A stretch of 64,000 nt of DNA from Variovorax boronicumulans (GTDB lineage Bacteria; Pseudomonadota; Gammaproteobacteria; Burkholderiales; Burkholderiaceae_C), in NCBI RefSeq assembly GCF_007677875.1, contig NZ_VEDO01000006.1, positions 62,001 through 126,000 of the forward strand, given 5' to 3'. Positions 8,881 through 18,161 of the stretch are shown in pieces. The translations under genes and the position numbers were made by a program. The first letter of the stretch is position 1. The number at the start of each line of letters is the position of its first letter. Below the pieces are notes generated by a model that saw nothing but the letters and a program-made list of their open reading frames with translations, was not told where the DNA came from and made no database searches.

Positions 8881-9626
8881 TGAAGCTGTTCCACGGCTGG
8901 CTCTCCAGCGCCTCACGCCGCGTGCGCCTGTGCCTTGCGGAGAAAGGCATGCCCTACGAGAGCGTGGCCATCGACATGGGCCGCCAGGAGCACCATTCGC
9001 CCGAATTCCTGGCCATGAACCCGAACGGCGTGGTGCCCGCGCTGGAGCTGGCGCCCGGCCGCTTCCTGCACGAGAGCTCCACCATCTGCGAGTACCTGGA
9101 CGAGATCCAGCCCATCCCCCCCCTGCGGCCCGACGACCCGTACGAACGCGCCTGCATGCGCAACTTCGTGCGCTGGACCGACGAGCATTGCCTGCCGCAC
9201 CTGCTCATCCTCAACTGGAGTCTGGCATTGCAGCCGGCCGCCAGCCAATGGAGCGACGACGAACTGCAGGCCAAGCTCGCCCGCATCCCCACGGCCGAGC
9301 GGCGCGAGGCCTGGCTGCGCATCGCCCGCCGGCCCTACACGCAAGAGGAGAAGACCGCAGCGCTCGAGAAGCTGCTGCGACTGCCGGCCCGCATGGAGGA
9401 CATGCTGGCGCAAGCGCCCTGGCTGCTGGGCGATCGCTACACGCTGGCGGACATCGCAGCCGTGCCTTTCATCGCGCGCATCGCCGAACTGGCGCCGCAG
9501 GCGCTGGGCGCAGAAGCGCATCCGCGCGTGCACGCCTGGTGGCAGGCCGTACAGCAGCGGCCGGCCTTCGCCCAGGCCCGGCTCGAGCGCTTCGATGCCG
9601 TGTTGAGGGCGCGCGCGGCCGCCTGA
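8880..9626 (+). CDS. Glutathione S-transferase family protein
   Basis: A 248-residue protein with the two-domain glutathione transferase layout: thioredoxin-like N-terminus (about 1-80) with the glutathione-site phrase HESSTICEYLDE (about 62-73), then a helical C-terminal domain with GDRYTLADIAAVPF. The start overlaps the preceding stop as TGATG; an ATG one codon earlier (8877) is equally possible. Translational coupling to the quinone oxidoreductase supports a joint role in detoxification or in catabolism of a reactive intermediate. The specific class and substrate are not clear. Confidence 0.92.
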   Translation: MKLFHGWLSSASRRVRLCLAEKGMPYESVAIDMGRQEHHSPEFLAMNPNGVVPALELAPGRFLHESSTICEYLDEIQPIPPLRPDDPYERACMRNFVRWTDEHCLPHLLILNWSLALQPAASQWSDDELQAKLARIPTAERREAWLRIARRPYTQEEKTAALEKLLRLPARMEDMLAQAPWLLGDRYTLADIAAVPFIARIAELAPQALGAEAHPRVHAWWQAVQQRPAFAQARLERFDAVLRARAAA

Positions 9627-9665
9627 ACGCCATCGCTAAGATGCCGGCCAGGAGTTCACGACGAC

Positions 9666-10394
9666 ATGGCCAGTGCCCGCATCAACCTCGGCGATCAGAT
9701 CCGCCAGACCCTGGAAGAAGAGATCCATTCCGGCAAGCTCGACGCCGGCTCGCGCATCGACGAGCAGGTGCTGATGGACCGCTTCGGCGTCTCGCGCACG
9801 CCGGCGCGCGAGGCCATCAAGCACCTGACCGCCGCCGGGCTGGTCACGCCGCTGTCGCGCCAGGGCGCCGTCGTGGCCTCCCTCTCGGTGCCCGAGTACG
9901 TCGCGATGCTGGAGATCCTCATGCAGCTCGAAGGCCTGGCCGCGCGCCTGGCCGCGCGCCGCATGCCCACCGCGCAGCGCCAGCAGCTCGAGGAGGCCCA
10001 CGCCGCCTGCGGGCGCGCGGCGGCGAAAAACGATGCCGAAGAGTATGGCCAGGCCAACCGCGTGTTCCACGAGATCATCTACGACGGCAGCCTGAACGAG
10101 GTGCTGGCGCGCCAGCTGCGCGCCATGCGCCTGCGCATGCGGCACCCGCGCCGCGCGCTGTTCGACCGGCCCAACCGCATCCGCCATTCGCTGGCCGAGC
10201 ATGCGGTGATCTTGCAGGCCATCGTCTCGGGCGACGAGAACGCCGCCTTCCAGGCCATGACAGACCACATCTCCAGTGGCGGCAATGTCTATGCGGATGC
10301 GATCGCCAGCATGCCGCAGCGGGCCGCCGCGCCGGCCGATGACCCGGTTGCCGTGGCGCCCCTGCGCCAGCGCGCCAGGAGCGCCAAAGCCTAG
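9666..10394 (+). CDS. GntR-family transcriptional regulator, FCD subfamily
   Basis: A 242-residue regulator. The N-terminal winged helix (about 1-75) contains the family phrase LMDRFGVSRTPAREAIKHL, and the C-terminal helical effector domain (about 80-220) fits the FCD class, which often binds small organic acids. The start at 9666 has a ribosome-binding site (AGGAG). It follows the GST gene after 39 bases on the same strand, so it probably belongs to the same operon and may control that operon and the divergent importer. Its ligand is unknown. The 117 bases after it show no feature. Confidence 0.93.
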   Translation: MASARINLGDQIRQTLEEEIHSGKLDAGSRIDEQVLMDRFGVSRTPAREAIKHLTAAGLVTPLSRQGAVVASLSVPEYVAMLEILMQLEGLAARLAARRMPTAQRQQLEEAHAACGRAAAKNDAEEYGQANRVFHEIIYDGSLNEVLARQLRAMRLRMRHPRRALFDRPNRIRHSLAEHAVILQAIVSGDENAAFQAMTDHISSGGNVYADAIASMPQRAAAPADDPVAVAPLRQRARSAKA

Positions 10395-10511
10395 GAGGCC
10401 GCCGCGCGCCGCTGACCGCACAGCCCAGGTCGTCGCCAGCACGGCGGCAGCGCCGTTGACCTGCACCGACGCTGGCCCTGCTGGTCCATCGCGGCTGGCC
10501 CGTACCAGACG

Positions 10512-11492
10512 CTAAGGCAACGAGCGGCGCGCGTGCCGTGGCCGCCTGGCGGCCTTGGGCTGCTCTGCCGGGCTCTCCAAGATTTGCGGAGCCCACTGCG
10601 GCAACCATTGCGTCAAATGCTCAGCGAAGCCCTGCGTCGCGGGCGACGCGGCGCGCGTGGTGTGCCGGTACAGGCACACGCTGCGCACGGTTTCCGGGTC
10701 GACCACGCGCCGCATCACCAGGCCGAAGGGCTGGGCCACGACGCCGATGTAGGCCGGCGCCAGCGTGGCGGCCAGCCCTTGCACCGCCAGCCCCAACGCG
10801 GTGCTGACGTTGTCCACCACGTCGACCGGCGTGACCCGCTCGCCGTCGGGCACGCTGAGCTGCATGCGCGCCACGCTGCGCTCGTGGTCGCGCCCGGCGG
10901 ACACCAGCGGCGCGCCGTTCAGGTCGGCCCAACGCAGCACGCGCTGCCGCGCCAGCGGATGGGTGGGGGCGCACCACAGCACCCACAGGCTGTCGAACAG
11001 CACCACGCGCGAGACGCTGGCCGGCACCGGACGGTCCGGGCCCAGGGCCAGGTCCACGTCGCCGGCCGAGACCGCGTCCACCAGCGCGTCAACCGCGATG
11101 TCGCGCACCCGCACCACCACCTTGGGGTGCGTGGCCTGGTAGGCGCGGATGGCGGCCGGCACGGCGGAACTGGCCAGCACCAGCGGTGCGCCGATGCGCA
11201 CCACGCCGGCCGCGCGGTTGCGCACGTCCGCGGCCACGCCTTCTGCCGAGTGCACATGGCGCAGCAGGGTCTCGGCCGAGCCGAGGAAGTCGCGCCCCGC
11301 GCTGGACAGGTCGACGCGGCGCGTGGTCCGGTCGAACAGCCGAAAGCCCAGCACCGATTCCAGCTCGGCGATCAACTGGCTGACGGCCTGCGACGTCATG
11401 CCGAGCTGCTCGGACGCGGCGCCGAAGTTGCGCGTTTCGGCCACGGCCGTGAACGCCTCGATCTGGCGCAGGGTGAAGCGGGTCAGGGACAT
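10512..11492 (-). CDS. LysR-type regulator divergent from the homoprotocatechuate operon
   Basis: A 326-residue LysR-type regulator with an N-terminal helix-turn-helix (about 1-62; phrase [20 protein letters not shown]) and a C-terminal periplasmic-binding-like effector domain. The start at 11492 ([10 protein letters not shown]) matches the family; the upstream extension is unlike it. It is transcribed away from hpaH with 124 bases between the two starts, the classical arrangement for a LysR activator of the neighbouring operon. Classical hpa clusters are controlled by a MarR-type repressor, HpaR, so LysR control here is a different arrangement. A perfect palindrome lies just upstream of its start. 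Confidence 0.93.
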   Translation of the reverse strand: MSLTRFTLRQIEAFTAVAETRNFGAASEQLGMTSQAVSQLIAELESVLGFRLFDRTTRRVDLSSAGRDFLGSAETLLRHVHSAEGVAADVRNRAAGVVRIGAPLVLASSAVPAAIRAYQATHPKVVVRVRDIAVDALVDAVSAGDVDLALGPDRPVPASVSRVVLFDSLWVLWCAPTHPLARQRVLRWADLNGAPLVSAGRDHERSVARMQLSVPDGERVTPVDVVDNVSTALGLAVQGLAATLAPAYIGVVAQPFGLVMRRVVDPETVRSVCLYRHTTRAASPATQGFAEHLTQWLPQWAPQILESPAEQPKAARRPRHARRSLP

Positions 11493-11499
11493 GGCCTCA

Positions 11500-11520
11500 T
11501 TATCAAGCGCAGCTTGATAA
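11500..11520. promoter_or_regulatory. Perfect palindrome, probable operator of the adjacent LysR regulator
   Basis: TTATCAAGC (11500-11508) and GCTTGATAA (11512-11520) are exact reverse complements separated by GCA. The site begins 8 bases upstream of the LysR start and about 100 bases from the hpaH start. It is AT-rich in GC-rich DNA. The position fits an autoregulatory and activating site. It does not place a T-N11-A symmetrically about its centre, so it is not a textbook LysR box. Confidence 0.6.
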
Positions 11521-11616
11521 CTGCGCTGAATGCATTGATTGTGGTCATGCGGCTGCGCGCCGACACTGCGGCGCCCCAGACGAACACGGACGCCGCACGG
11601 CCGGCGAGGAGACACG

Positions 11617-12420
11617 ATGCTCGACACCCCCACCCACACCGCCCTGGCGCGCGAACTCGCACAGTCCGAGGCCAGCCGCGTCCAGGTGACGCAGTTTTCG
11701 CGCCGCCACCCCGGCATGGAGATCGGCGACAGCTACGCCATCCAGCGCGAATGGGTGCGTCTGCAGCTCGCCGAGGGCCGCCGCGCCATTGGCCACAAGA
11801 TCGGCCTGACCTCGCGTGCCATGCAGATCGCCTCGCAGATCACCGAGCCCGACTACGGCACGCTGCTCGACAGCATGCTGCTGCGCGACGGCAGCGAGGT
11901 CGAGGCGGCGCGCTTCATCGTGCCGCGGCTCGAGGTGGAGTTCGCTTTTATCCTCGCGCGGCCACTGAAGGGCCCGCACGTGACCCTCATCGACGTGCTC
12001 AACGCCACCGACTACGTGGTGCCCGCGCTGGAGCTGATCGACGCGCGCATCGAGCAGTTCGACCGCGAGACCAAGGCGCCGCGCAAGGTGCTGGACACCA
12101 TCGCCGACAACGCCGCCAATGCCGGCATCGTGCTGGGCGGGCGCCCGATGAAGCCCGACCAGGTCGACTGGCGCTGGGCCGGCGCGCTGCTGTTCAAGAA
12201 CGGGGTGATCGAGGAATCCGGCCTGGGCGCGGCCGTGCTGAACCACCCCGGCAACGGCGTGGCCTGGCTCGCGAACAAGCTGGCGCCGCACGGCGAGCAC
12301 CTGGCGGCCGGGGAGATCGTGCTGGGCGGCTCCTTCACGCGGCCGGTGGCCTGCGCCGCCGGCGACACCTTCCATGCCGACTACGGCCCGCTCGGTTCCA
12401 TCTCGCTGAGGTTCGTCTGA
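11617..12420 (+). CDS. hpaH: 2-oxo-hept-4-ene-1,7-dioate hydratase
   Basis: A 267-residue hydratase matching the length of HpaH, which adds water to 2-oxohept-4-ene-1,7-dioate in the homoprotocatechuate meta-cleavage pathway. Family phrases include [23 protein letters not shown] and the acidic metal-site strand [10 protein letters not shown] (about 104-113). The start at 11617 has a clear GGCGAGGAGAC site. It is first in the operon and is followed, with a one-base overlap, by the aldolase that uses its product. The assignment is supported by hpaI, hpaE, hpaD and hpaG downstream. Confidence 0.93.
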   Translation: MLDTPTHTALARELAQSEASRVQVTQFSRRHPGMEIGDSYAIQREWVRLQLAEGRRAIGHKIGLTSRAMQIASQITEPDYGTLLDSMLLRDGSEVEAARFIVPRLEVEFAFILARPLKGPHVTLIDVLNATDYVVPALELIDARIEQFDRETKAPRKVLDTIADNAANAGIVLGGRPMKPDQVDWRWAGALLFKNGVIEESGLGAAVLNHPGNGVAWLANKLAPHGEHLAAGEIVLGGSFTRPVACAAGDTFHADYGPLGSISLRFV

Positions 12421-13223
12421 TGACTGCTCCCACCAATCCCTTCAAGGCCGCGCTGGCTCGTCCGCAGGCGCAGATCGGCCTGTGGCTCGGCCTGGCCGAC
12501 CCCTACAGCGCCGAGCTGTGCGCCACCACCGGCTTCGACTGGCTGCTGATCGACGGCGAGCACGGGCCGAACGACCTGCGCAGCATGCTCGGCGCGCTGC
12601 AGGCCGTGGCGCCGCACCCCTCGCATCCCGTGGTGCGCATCCCGCACGGCGACGCCGCGCTGATCAAGCAGGTGCTGGAGATCGGCGCCACCACGCTGCT
12701 GGTGCCGATGGTGGAGACCGCCGCGCAGGCGCGCGCGCTGGTGCAGGCCATGCGCTACCCGCCGCAGGGCATCCGCGGCGTGGGCAGCGGGCTGGCCCGC
12801 TCCTCGCACTGGAGCGCGGACACCGGCTACCTGCAGACCGCCAACGAGCGCATGTGCCTGCTGGTGCAGGTGGAGACCGCGTCGGCGCTGGCGCAGATCG
12901 ACGCCATCGCCGCCGTGGAAGGCGTGGACGGCGTGTTCATCGGCCCGTCCGATCTGTCGGCCTCCATGGGCTTCCTGGGCCAGACCGGCCACCCGGACGT
13001 GCGGGCCGCCATCGAGCATGCCTTCGAACGCATCCAGGCGGCCGGCAAGGCGGCCGGCATCCTGGCGGTGGACGAGACGCTGGCGCGCCACTGGATCGGC
13101 CGCGGCGCACGCTTCGTCGCCGTCGGCGTCGAGGCCACGCTGCTGGCCCAGGCCGCACGCGCGCTGTCGGCCCGCTTCCGCGACAACGCAGCGGCCCAGC
13201 CAGCCGGCAGTTCGGGCTACTGA
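12420..13223 (+). CDS. hpaI: 4-hydroxy-2-oxoheptanedioate aldolase
   Basis: A 267-residue class II (metal-dependent) aldolase that cleaves 4-hydroxy-2-oxoheptanedioate to pyruvate and succinic semialdehyde. The residues known from the E. coli enzyme are all present with a constant offset of +3: His48 (DGEHGP), Arg73 (VVRIPHGD), Gln150 and Glu152 (VQVETA), and Asp178 (GPSDLS). The start overlaps the hpaH stop by one base (TGATG). The protein appears intact and active. Related aldolases act on other 4-hydroxy-2-oxoacids, but the operon context supports HpaI. Confidence 0.95.
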   Translation: MTAPTNPFKAALARPQAQIGLWLGLADPYSAELCATTGFDWLLIDGEHGPNDLRSMLGALQAVAPHPSHPVVRIPHGDAALIKQVLEIGATTLLVPMVETAAQARALVQAMRYPPQGIRGVGSGLARSSHWSADTGYLQTANERMCLLVQVETASALAQIDAIAAVEGVDGVFIGPSDLSASMGFLGQTGHPDVRAAIEHAFERIQAAGKAAGILAVDETLARHWIGRGARFVAVGVEATLLAQAARALSARFRDNAAAQPAGSSGY

Positions 13224-13225
13224 GC

Positions 13226-14659
13226 ATGGACGACGCTGCGCTCGACCGGCTGGGCGCCGGCTTCACGGGCCGCCTGCTGACGGCGGCCGACGACATGGCC
13301 CCTTTCCTGACCGACTGGCGCCGCAAGTGGACGGGCCGGGCCGTGGCCGTGGCCCAGCCCGACAGCGCCGCGGGCGTTGCCGCCGTGGTGCGCTGGTGCG
13401 CCGAACACGGCATCGCCGTGGTCCCGCAGGGCGGCAACACCGGCCTGTCCGGTGGCGCCACGCCGGACACCTCGGGCCGCGCGCTGGTGCTCTCGCTCAC
13501 GCGGCTGAACAAGGTGCGGGCGCTGGACCCCATCAACAACACCATCACGGTGGAGGCTGGCGTCACGCTGCAGCAGGTGCAGGAGGCCGCGCGCGAGGCC
13601 GGCCGGCTGTTTCCGCTGAGCCTGGCGGCCGAGGGCACCTGCACCATCGGCGGGAACCTGGCCACCAACGCGGGCGGCGTGCAGGTGCTGCGCTACGGCA
13701 ATGCGCGCGAGCTGTGCCTGGGCCTGGAGGTGGTCACGGCGCAGGGCGAGGTCTGGGACGGCCTGCGCGGCCTGCGCAAGGACAACACCGGCTACGACCT
13801 GCGCGACCTGTACATCGGCAGCGAAGGCACGCTGGGCGTCATCACGGCCGCCGTGCTCAAGCTGTTCCCGCTGCCGGCCGCGCAGGTGGCGGCCTTCGTC
13901 GCCGTGCCCGGCCCGGCCGCCGCGCTGGCCCTGCTGCAGCTGGCCCAGGCGCGCCTGGGCGCAGGGCTCACGGCCTTCGAGCTCATGAGCGACACCTGCA
14001 TCGCGCTGGTCGAAAAGCACGTCGACGCCGCCCGGCTGCCGCTGGCCGAGCGCTCGCCCTGGTACGTGCTGCTGGAAGTCAGCGACAACGTGGACGAGGC
14101 CCATGCCAGCGCCGCCGTGGAGGGACTGCTGGAGCAGGCGATGGAGCAGGCGCTGGTCACCGACGCGGCCCTGTCCAGCAGCCTGGCGCAGTTCCAGGCG
14201 CTGTGGGCGCTGCGCGAGGACATCTCCGAATCCCAGGGCGCCGAGGGCCGCACCATCAAGCACGACATCGCGCTGCCGATCTCGCGCATCGCCGACTTCA
14301 TCGCCGCCACCGACGCCGCTATTCAGAGCCAGTGGCCGGAGCCACGGCTGGTGGTGTTCGGCCACCTCGGCGACGGCAACCTGCACTACAACCTCTCGCC
14401 CGCGGCCGACCGGCTCGGCGCAGAGCATGCCGAGGCCTTCACCGCGCTGGAGGCGCCGATCAACCGCTGCGTGCACGACGCCGTGGCCGCGCATGGCGGG
14501 TCGATCTCGGCCGAGCACGGCCTGGGCGTGCTGCGCCGCGACGAGGCCGCCCGCTACAAGAGCCCCACCGAACGCGCGCTGATGCAGGCCATCAAGCAGG
14601 CGCTGGACCCGCACCACCTGATGAACCCCGCCAAGCTGCTGCCCCTGGAAAACGCATGA
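13226..14659 (+). CDS. FAD-binding oxidase/dehydrogenase (GlcD / D-2-hydroxyglutarate dehydrogenase type)
   Basis: A 477-residue flavoprotein of the VAO/PCMH fold. The N-terminal FAD domain (about 45-225) has the family phrase PQGGNTGLSGGATP, and the C-terminal half (about 230-475) has the metal- and substrate-site phrases HLGDGNLHYN and EHGLGVLRRDE, ending LMNPAKLLP. Such enzymes oxidise D-2-hydroxy acids and pass electrons to a quinone or electron-transfer protein. It starts 3 bases after hpaI and overlaps hpaE by 4 bases, so it is embedded in the hpa operon, although no flavoprotein of this class belongs to the standard pathway. It might act on a hydroxy-acid feeding into, or produced as a side product of, the pathway. 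Confidence 0.9.
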   Translation: MDDAALDRLGAGFTGRLLTAADDMAPFLTDWRRKWTGRAVAVAQPDSAAGVAAVVRWCAEHGIAVVPQGGNTGLSGGATPDTSGRALVLSLTRLNKVRALDPINNTITVEAGVTLQQVQEAAREAGRLFPLSLAAEGTCTIGGNLATNAGGVQVLRYGNARELCLGLEVVTAQGEVWDGLRGLRKDNTGYDLRDLYIGSEGTLGVITAAVLKLFPLPAAQVAAFVAVPGPAAALALLQLAQARLGAGLTAFELMSDTCIALVEKHVDAARLPLAERSPWYVLLEVSDNVDEAHASAAVEGLLEQAMEQALVTDAALSSSLAQFQALWALREDISESQGAEGRTIKHDIALPISRIADFIAATDAAIQSQWPEPRLVVFGHLGDGNLHYNLSPAADRLGAEHAEAFTALEAPINRCVHDAVAAHGGSISAEHGLGVLRRDEAARYKSPTERALMQAIKQALDPHHLMNPAKLLPLENA

Positions 14660-16134
14660 CCACCTCCGACCCCATCGTCGTCGACGGCCTGTCCGTCTCG
14701 CCCGACCACTACATCGGCGGCCGCCGCGTGCCGTCCACGGGCTACTTCGAGCTGCACAGCCCCATCGACCAGCGCCTGCTGGGCCGCGTGGCCGAGGGCC
14801 TGGACGCGCATGTCGAGGCCGCCATCGTCGCGGCGCAGCAGGCCTTCCCGGCCTGGAGCGCGCTCAGCGCGGACCAGCGCAAGCCGATGCTGGACCGCTT
14901 CGCCGAAGAGATCGGCAAGCGTGCCGACGCCTTCTGCCGGCTGGAGAGCAACGATGCCGGCGTGCTGCTCTCGCGCATGCGCCACGGCGTGGTGCCGCGT
15001 GCCATGCTCAACATCACCTGGTTCGCCCAGCATGCGCTCACCCTGCAGAACCGGCCCATCGAGACCGAGCAGGCGCGCCACATCGTGCGGCACGACCCGG
15101 CCGGCGTGGTGGCCATCATCACGCCGTGGAACGCGCCGCTGATGCTGTCGACCTGGAAGCTCGGGCCGGCGCTGGCCGCCGGCAACACCTGCATCCTGAA
15201 GCCGCCGGAATGGGCGCCGCTGACCTGCTCGCTGCTGGCCGAGGCGGCCGACGCCGCGGGCCTGCCGCCCGGCGTGTTCAACGTGGTGCAGGGCACGGGC
15301 GCCAAGACCGGCGCGCGCCTGGTCAGCGACCCGCGCATCGCGCGCATCTCGTTCACGGGCAGCGTGCCCACGGCCAAGTGGATCGCCCAGGCGGCCGGCG
15401 CCAACCTGGTGCCCTGCAGCCTGGAGCTGGGCGGCAAGAGCCCCTTCATCGTGCTGGAGGACGCCGACCTGGACAACGCCGCCGCCACCGGCGCGCTGAT
15501 GTACCGCAACGCCGGCCAGGTCTGCCTGGCGGGCACGCGATTCCTGGTGCATGCCAAAGTCGCCGACCGCTTCGTCGCCGCCATGCGCGGCTACGTGGAG
15601 AAGCTGGCCATCGGCGACCCGCGTGACGAGGCCACCGAGGTCGGCCCCATCATCCATCCGCGCCAGGTGGAGCGCGTGCAAGGCTTCGTGCAGCGCGCCG
15701 TGGATGGCGGCGCGCGGCTGCTGTGGGGCGGCGCGCCGCATCCCTTCGGCGCGCAGTACTTCCAGCCGACCATGCTGACCGACCTGCGCCAGGACGACGA
15801 GATCGTGCAGAACGAGGTGTTCGGCCCCGTGCTCACGCTGCAGACGTTCCAGAGCGACGACGAGGCCATCCAACTAGCCAACGGCACCGACTACGGCCTG
15901 GGCGGCGTGTGCTACGGCGAGACGGAGCACGCCACGGACGTGGCCCAGCAGGTGCGCACCGGCTTCATCTGGGTCAACAGCTTCGGCATCCGCGACCTGG
16001 CCGCGCCGTTCGGCGGCATCAAGCGCTCGGGCGTGGGCCGCGAGGGCGGCGACTGGAGCTTCGAGTTCTTCTGCGACATCAAGGACGTGGTCGTGCCCAA
16101 GAAGCCCTTCCGCGCCAGCTTCAGCCACCGTTGA
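14656..16134 (+). CDS. hpaE: 5-carboxymethyl-2-hydroxymuconate semialdehyde dehydrogenase
   Basis: A 492-residue NAD-dependent aldehyde dehydrogenase. The catalytic cysteine is Cys290 in NAGQVCLAG and the general base is Glu257 in LELGGKSPF; the oxidation-site phrase PWNAPLML (about 158-165) is also intact. In the homoprotocatechuate pathway HpaE oxidises the ring-cleavage product CHMS to the diacid. It overlaps the FAD oxidase by ATGA (14656-14659) and precedes the ring-cleavage dioxygenase by 11 bases, which supports the specific assignment over a generic aldehyde dehydrogenase. Confidence 0.93.
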   Translation: MTTSDPIVVDGLSVSPDHYIGGRRVPSTGYFELHSPIDQRLLGRVAEGLDAHVEAAIVAAQQAFPAWSALSADQRKPMLDRFAEEIGKRADAFCRLESNDAGVLLSRMRHGVVPRAMLNITWFAQHALTLQNRPIETEQARHIVRHDPAGVVAIITPWNAPLMLSTWKLGPALAAGNTCILKPPEWAPLTCSLLAEAADAAGLPPGVFNVVQGTGAKTGARLVSDPRIARISFTGSVPTAKWIAQAAGANLVPCSLELGGKSPFIVLEDADLDNAAATGALMYRNAGQVCLAGTRFLVHAKVADRFVAAMRGYVEKLAIGDPRDEATEVGPIIHPRQVERVQGFVQRAVDGGARLLWGGAPHPFGAQYFQPTMLTDLRQDDEIVQNEVFGPVLTLQTFQSDDEAIQLANGTDYGLGGVCYGETEHATDVAQQVRTGFIWVNSFGIRDLAAPFGGIKRSGVGREGGDWSFEFFCDIKDVVVPKKPFRASFSHR

Positions 16135-16145
16135 AAGGATTGAAC

Positions 16146-17027
16146 ATGAATGGACAGATCGCCGGTGCGGCCATCGTGTCGCACCACCCCGGCCTGATGC
16201 AGTGCGAGGAGTTCCGCCGCGCCATGGGCGCGGGCGAAGACTCCGACCTCATCGCCGGCTACGCGCGGCTGCGCGAGAAGATCGCCGCCGCCCAGCCCGA
16301 CGTGGTCATGATCTTCGACAGCCACTGGTTCACCACCGGCTACCACCTGGTGGACGGCGGCAAAGGCTACAGCGGCACCTACACCTCCGACGAGATGCCC
16401 TGGTACCTGCACGGCGTGCCCTTCGCCTACCGCGGCCACCCCCGGCTGGCGCGGGCGCTGGAGGCGGCCTCGCGCGCGCGCCAGGGCTATGTGCGCGTGA
16501 TCGACCACCCCGACCTGGGCCGGCACTACGCCACCGTCAACCTCGTCAAGCACCTGCGGCTGGAGCTGGACGACACGCCGGTGGTGACCGTCAGCTCCTG
16601 CCAGAACTGCCGCTGGGAGCAGTTCCTGCAGTCGGGCGAAGACATCGCCGAAGGCATCCGCGCCAGCGGCCTGCGCGTCGTGCTGCTGGGCTCGGGTGCG
16701 CTCTCGCACAAGTTCAACGGCATCGACTGGAAGCCCAAGCACCCGCGCATCTTCCACGAGAGCAATGTCTCGTCGGAGGAGAACATCGCCAGCGACAAGC
16801 AGGCCATCGCGCTGATGGCCGCAGGCCGGCACGACGAGATCCTCGCGCGCTGGGACGAGGACTACCGCAAGAAGCCCTGGGAGGCCTTCGGCGCGCACTA
16901 CCTGCAGATGCTGGGCGCCATGGGCGGCGCCGCCTGCCGCGCCAAGGGCGAGGCGCTGTCCGCGTACGAGAACGCGCGCGGCACCGGCAACATCCACATC
17001 TGGTTCGACACGGAGACCGTCGCATGA
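16146..17027 (+). CDS. hpaD: 3,4-dihydroxyphenylacetate 2,3-dioxygenase
   Basis: A 293-residue class III (LigB-type) extradiol dioxygenase, close to the length of E. coli HpaD. It should open the ring of homoprotocatechuate with an iron(II) or manganese centre. The N-terminal phrase SHHPGLMQCEEF holds the probable first metal histidines, and VMIFDSHWFTT is typical of the family. The start at 16146 follows a GAAAGGA site. It shares an ATGA overlap with hpaG. The hydroxylase that makes its substrate (hpaBC) is not in this window. Confidence 0.93.
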   Translation: MNGQIAGAAIVSHHPGLMQCEEFRRAMGAGEDSDLIAGYARLREKIAAAQPDVVMIFDSHWFTTGYHLVDGGKGYSGTYTSDEMPWYLHGVPFAYRGHPRLARALEAASRARQGYVRVIDHPDLGRHYATVNLVKHLRLELDDTPVVTVSSCQNCRWEQFLQSGEDIAEGIRASGLRVVLLGSGALSHKFNGIDWKPKHPRIFHESNVSSEENIASDKQAIALMAAGRHDEILARWDEDYRKKPWEAFGAHYLQMLGAMGGAACRAKGEALSAYENARGTGNIHIWFDTETVA

Positions 17028-17962
17028 ACTTCGAATTTCCCTTCCAGGAACTCCCCGCCGTGATGCGCGGCCCGCGCGTGGAGCGCCGCCGCGTGCTGGT
17101 GAAAGGCAGCGCCTTCTGGGGCACCATGCAGGACGATGGCCAGCTGCGGCTGGACGACGGCCGGCTGCTCGATGCCGAGGCGCAGACCTACCTGCCGCCG
17201 GTGTCGCCGAGCAAGATCATCGCCGTGCACATCAGCTACAGCTCGCGCAGCATGGAGACCCGCAACAAGCCGAAGCCGACCGAGACGCCCACCTACTTCA
17301 CCAAGCCGCCCACGTCGCTGAACGGCCACAAGGGCCAGATCCTCAAGCCGGCGGACTGCAAATACCTCAACTACGAGGGCGAGTACGCCGTGGTGATCGG
17401 CCGCACCTGCCGCAACGTGACGCCCGACGAAGCCTGGGACTACATCGAAGGCTTCTGCCCCGCGCTGGACATGGGCCTGCAGGACTTCCGCGACACCGAC
17501 CAGGGCAGCATGCTGCGCGTGAAGGGGGCGGACACGCTGCTGCCCATCGGCCCGGGCATCGTGCGCGGCGTGAACCTGTTCGCGCAGACGCTGCGCACCA
17601 CGGTGGACGGCCTCACGGTGCAGGAGGCGCACATCGGCGAAGAGACCATCTGGGGCCCGCACTACGTGATCGCCGACATCGCGCGCCACATCACCCTGGT
17701 GCCCGGCGACGTGATCCTGATGGGCACGCCCTGCCATTCGCGCAGCGTCGACCCCGGCCACGTGGTGGCCTGCGAGATCACCGGCATCGGCCGTGTCGAG
17801 GGCACGGTGGTGGCCATCGACGCGCCGCGCGCCGCCGCGCTCGGCGTCGGCCACATGCCGACCGACACGCCCGAGGTGCGGCGCGTGGCGCTGGGCTTCG
17901 ATGAGCGCGTGCCGGAGCAGTTCAAGGCCAACCTGCGCGCGGCCAAGGCGTCGCAGGCATGA
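17024..17962 (+). CDS. hpaG: Fumarylacetoacetate hydrolase-family decarboxylase/isomerase of the homoprotocatechuate pathway
   Basis: A 312-residue protein with a single FAH domain (about 75-285). Metal-site phrases are LNYEGEYAVVIG, MGLQDFRDTDQG and DVILMGTP. In enterobacteria HpaG has two FAH domains fused in about 430 residues and catalyses both decarboxylation and isomerisation; this is a one-domain form, so it may cover only one step or work as a dimer for both. The overlap with hpaD and with the ketopantoate reductase remnant that follows shows it is within the operon. The family assignment is firm, the exact reaction less so. Confidence 0.88.
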   Translation: MNFEFPFQELPAVMRGPRVERRRVLVKGSAFWGTMQDDGQLRLDDGRLLDAEAQTYLPPVSPSKIIAVHISYSSRSMETRNKPKPTETPTYFTKPPTSLNGHKGQILKPADCKYLNYEGEYAVVIGRTCRNVTPDEAWDYIEGFCPALDMGLQDFRDTDQGSMLRVKGADTLLPIGPGIVRGVNLFAQTLRTTVDGLTVQEAHIGEETIWGPHYVIADIARHITLVPGDVILMGTPCHSRSVDPGHVVACEITGIGRVEGTVVAIDAPRAAALGVGHMPTDTPEVRRVALGFDERVPEQFKANLRAAKASQA

Positions 17963-18150
17963 AGGTCTGCATCGTCGGCGCCGACGCCATCGGCGGCTTC
18001 ATCGGCGCCATCGGCGGCTTCATCGGCACGCGGCTGGCGGCTGCGGGACAGGCGCAGGTCGGCGCGCTGGCCCGCGGCGCCACGCTGGCGGCGCTGCGCA
18101 CGCACGGCTGGCGCATGGACACGGCCGGCGGCCGCGTGCACGGGCCCGGT
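17959..18150 (+). pseudogene. Truncated 2-dehydropantoate 2-reductase (PanE/ApbA) remnant
   Basis: The reading frame starting at 17959 in an ATGA overlap with hpaG begins MKVCIVGADAIGGFIG, the Rossmann dinucleotide-binding start of ketopantoate reductases, and continues with RLAAAGQAQVGALARG and LRTHGWRM. About 60 codons in, family similarity stops; the frame stays open to 18465 but reads low-complexity sequence antisense to the aldolase. Intact enzymes have about 300 residues. A 21-bp tandem duplication also adds seven residues inside the nucleotide-binding turn. I read it as the 5' stub of an operon gene whose rest has been deleted. Confidence 0.75.
17985..18026 (+). repeat. Perfect 21-bp tandem duplication inside the PanE remnant
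   Basis: The 21 bases at 17985-18005 are repeated exactly at 18006-18026. In protein terms the repeat turns the usual single AIGGFIG turn into AIGGFIGAIGGFIGT. It keeps the frame but inserts seven residues into the dinucleotide-binding loop, probably destroying function. Perfect identity suggests a recent slippage event. Confidence 0.85.
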
Positions 18151-18161
18151 GCGACCCGCCC

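Noticed and set aside
10533..12419. Long plus-strand frame running through the LysR gene into hpaI
   Set aside because: Only the part from 12420 matches a family (HpaI). The rest is antisense to LysR or out of frame in hpaH and looks low-complexity.
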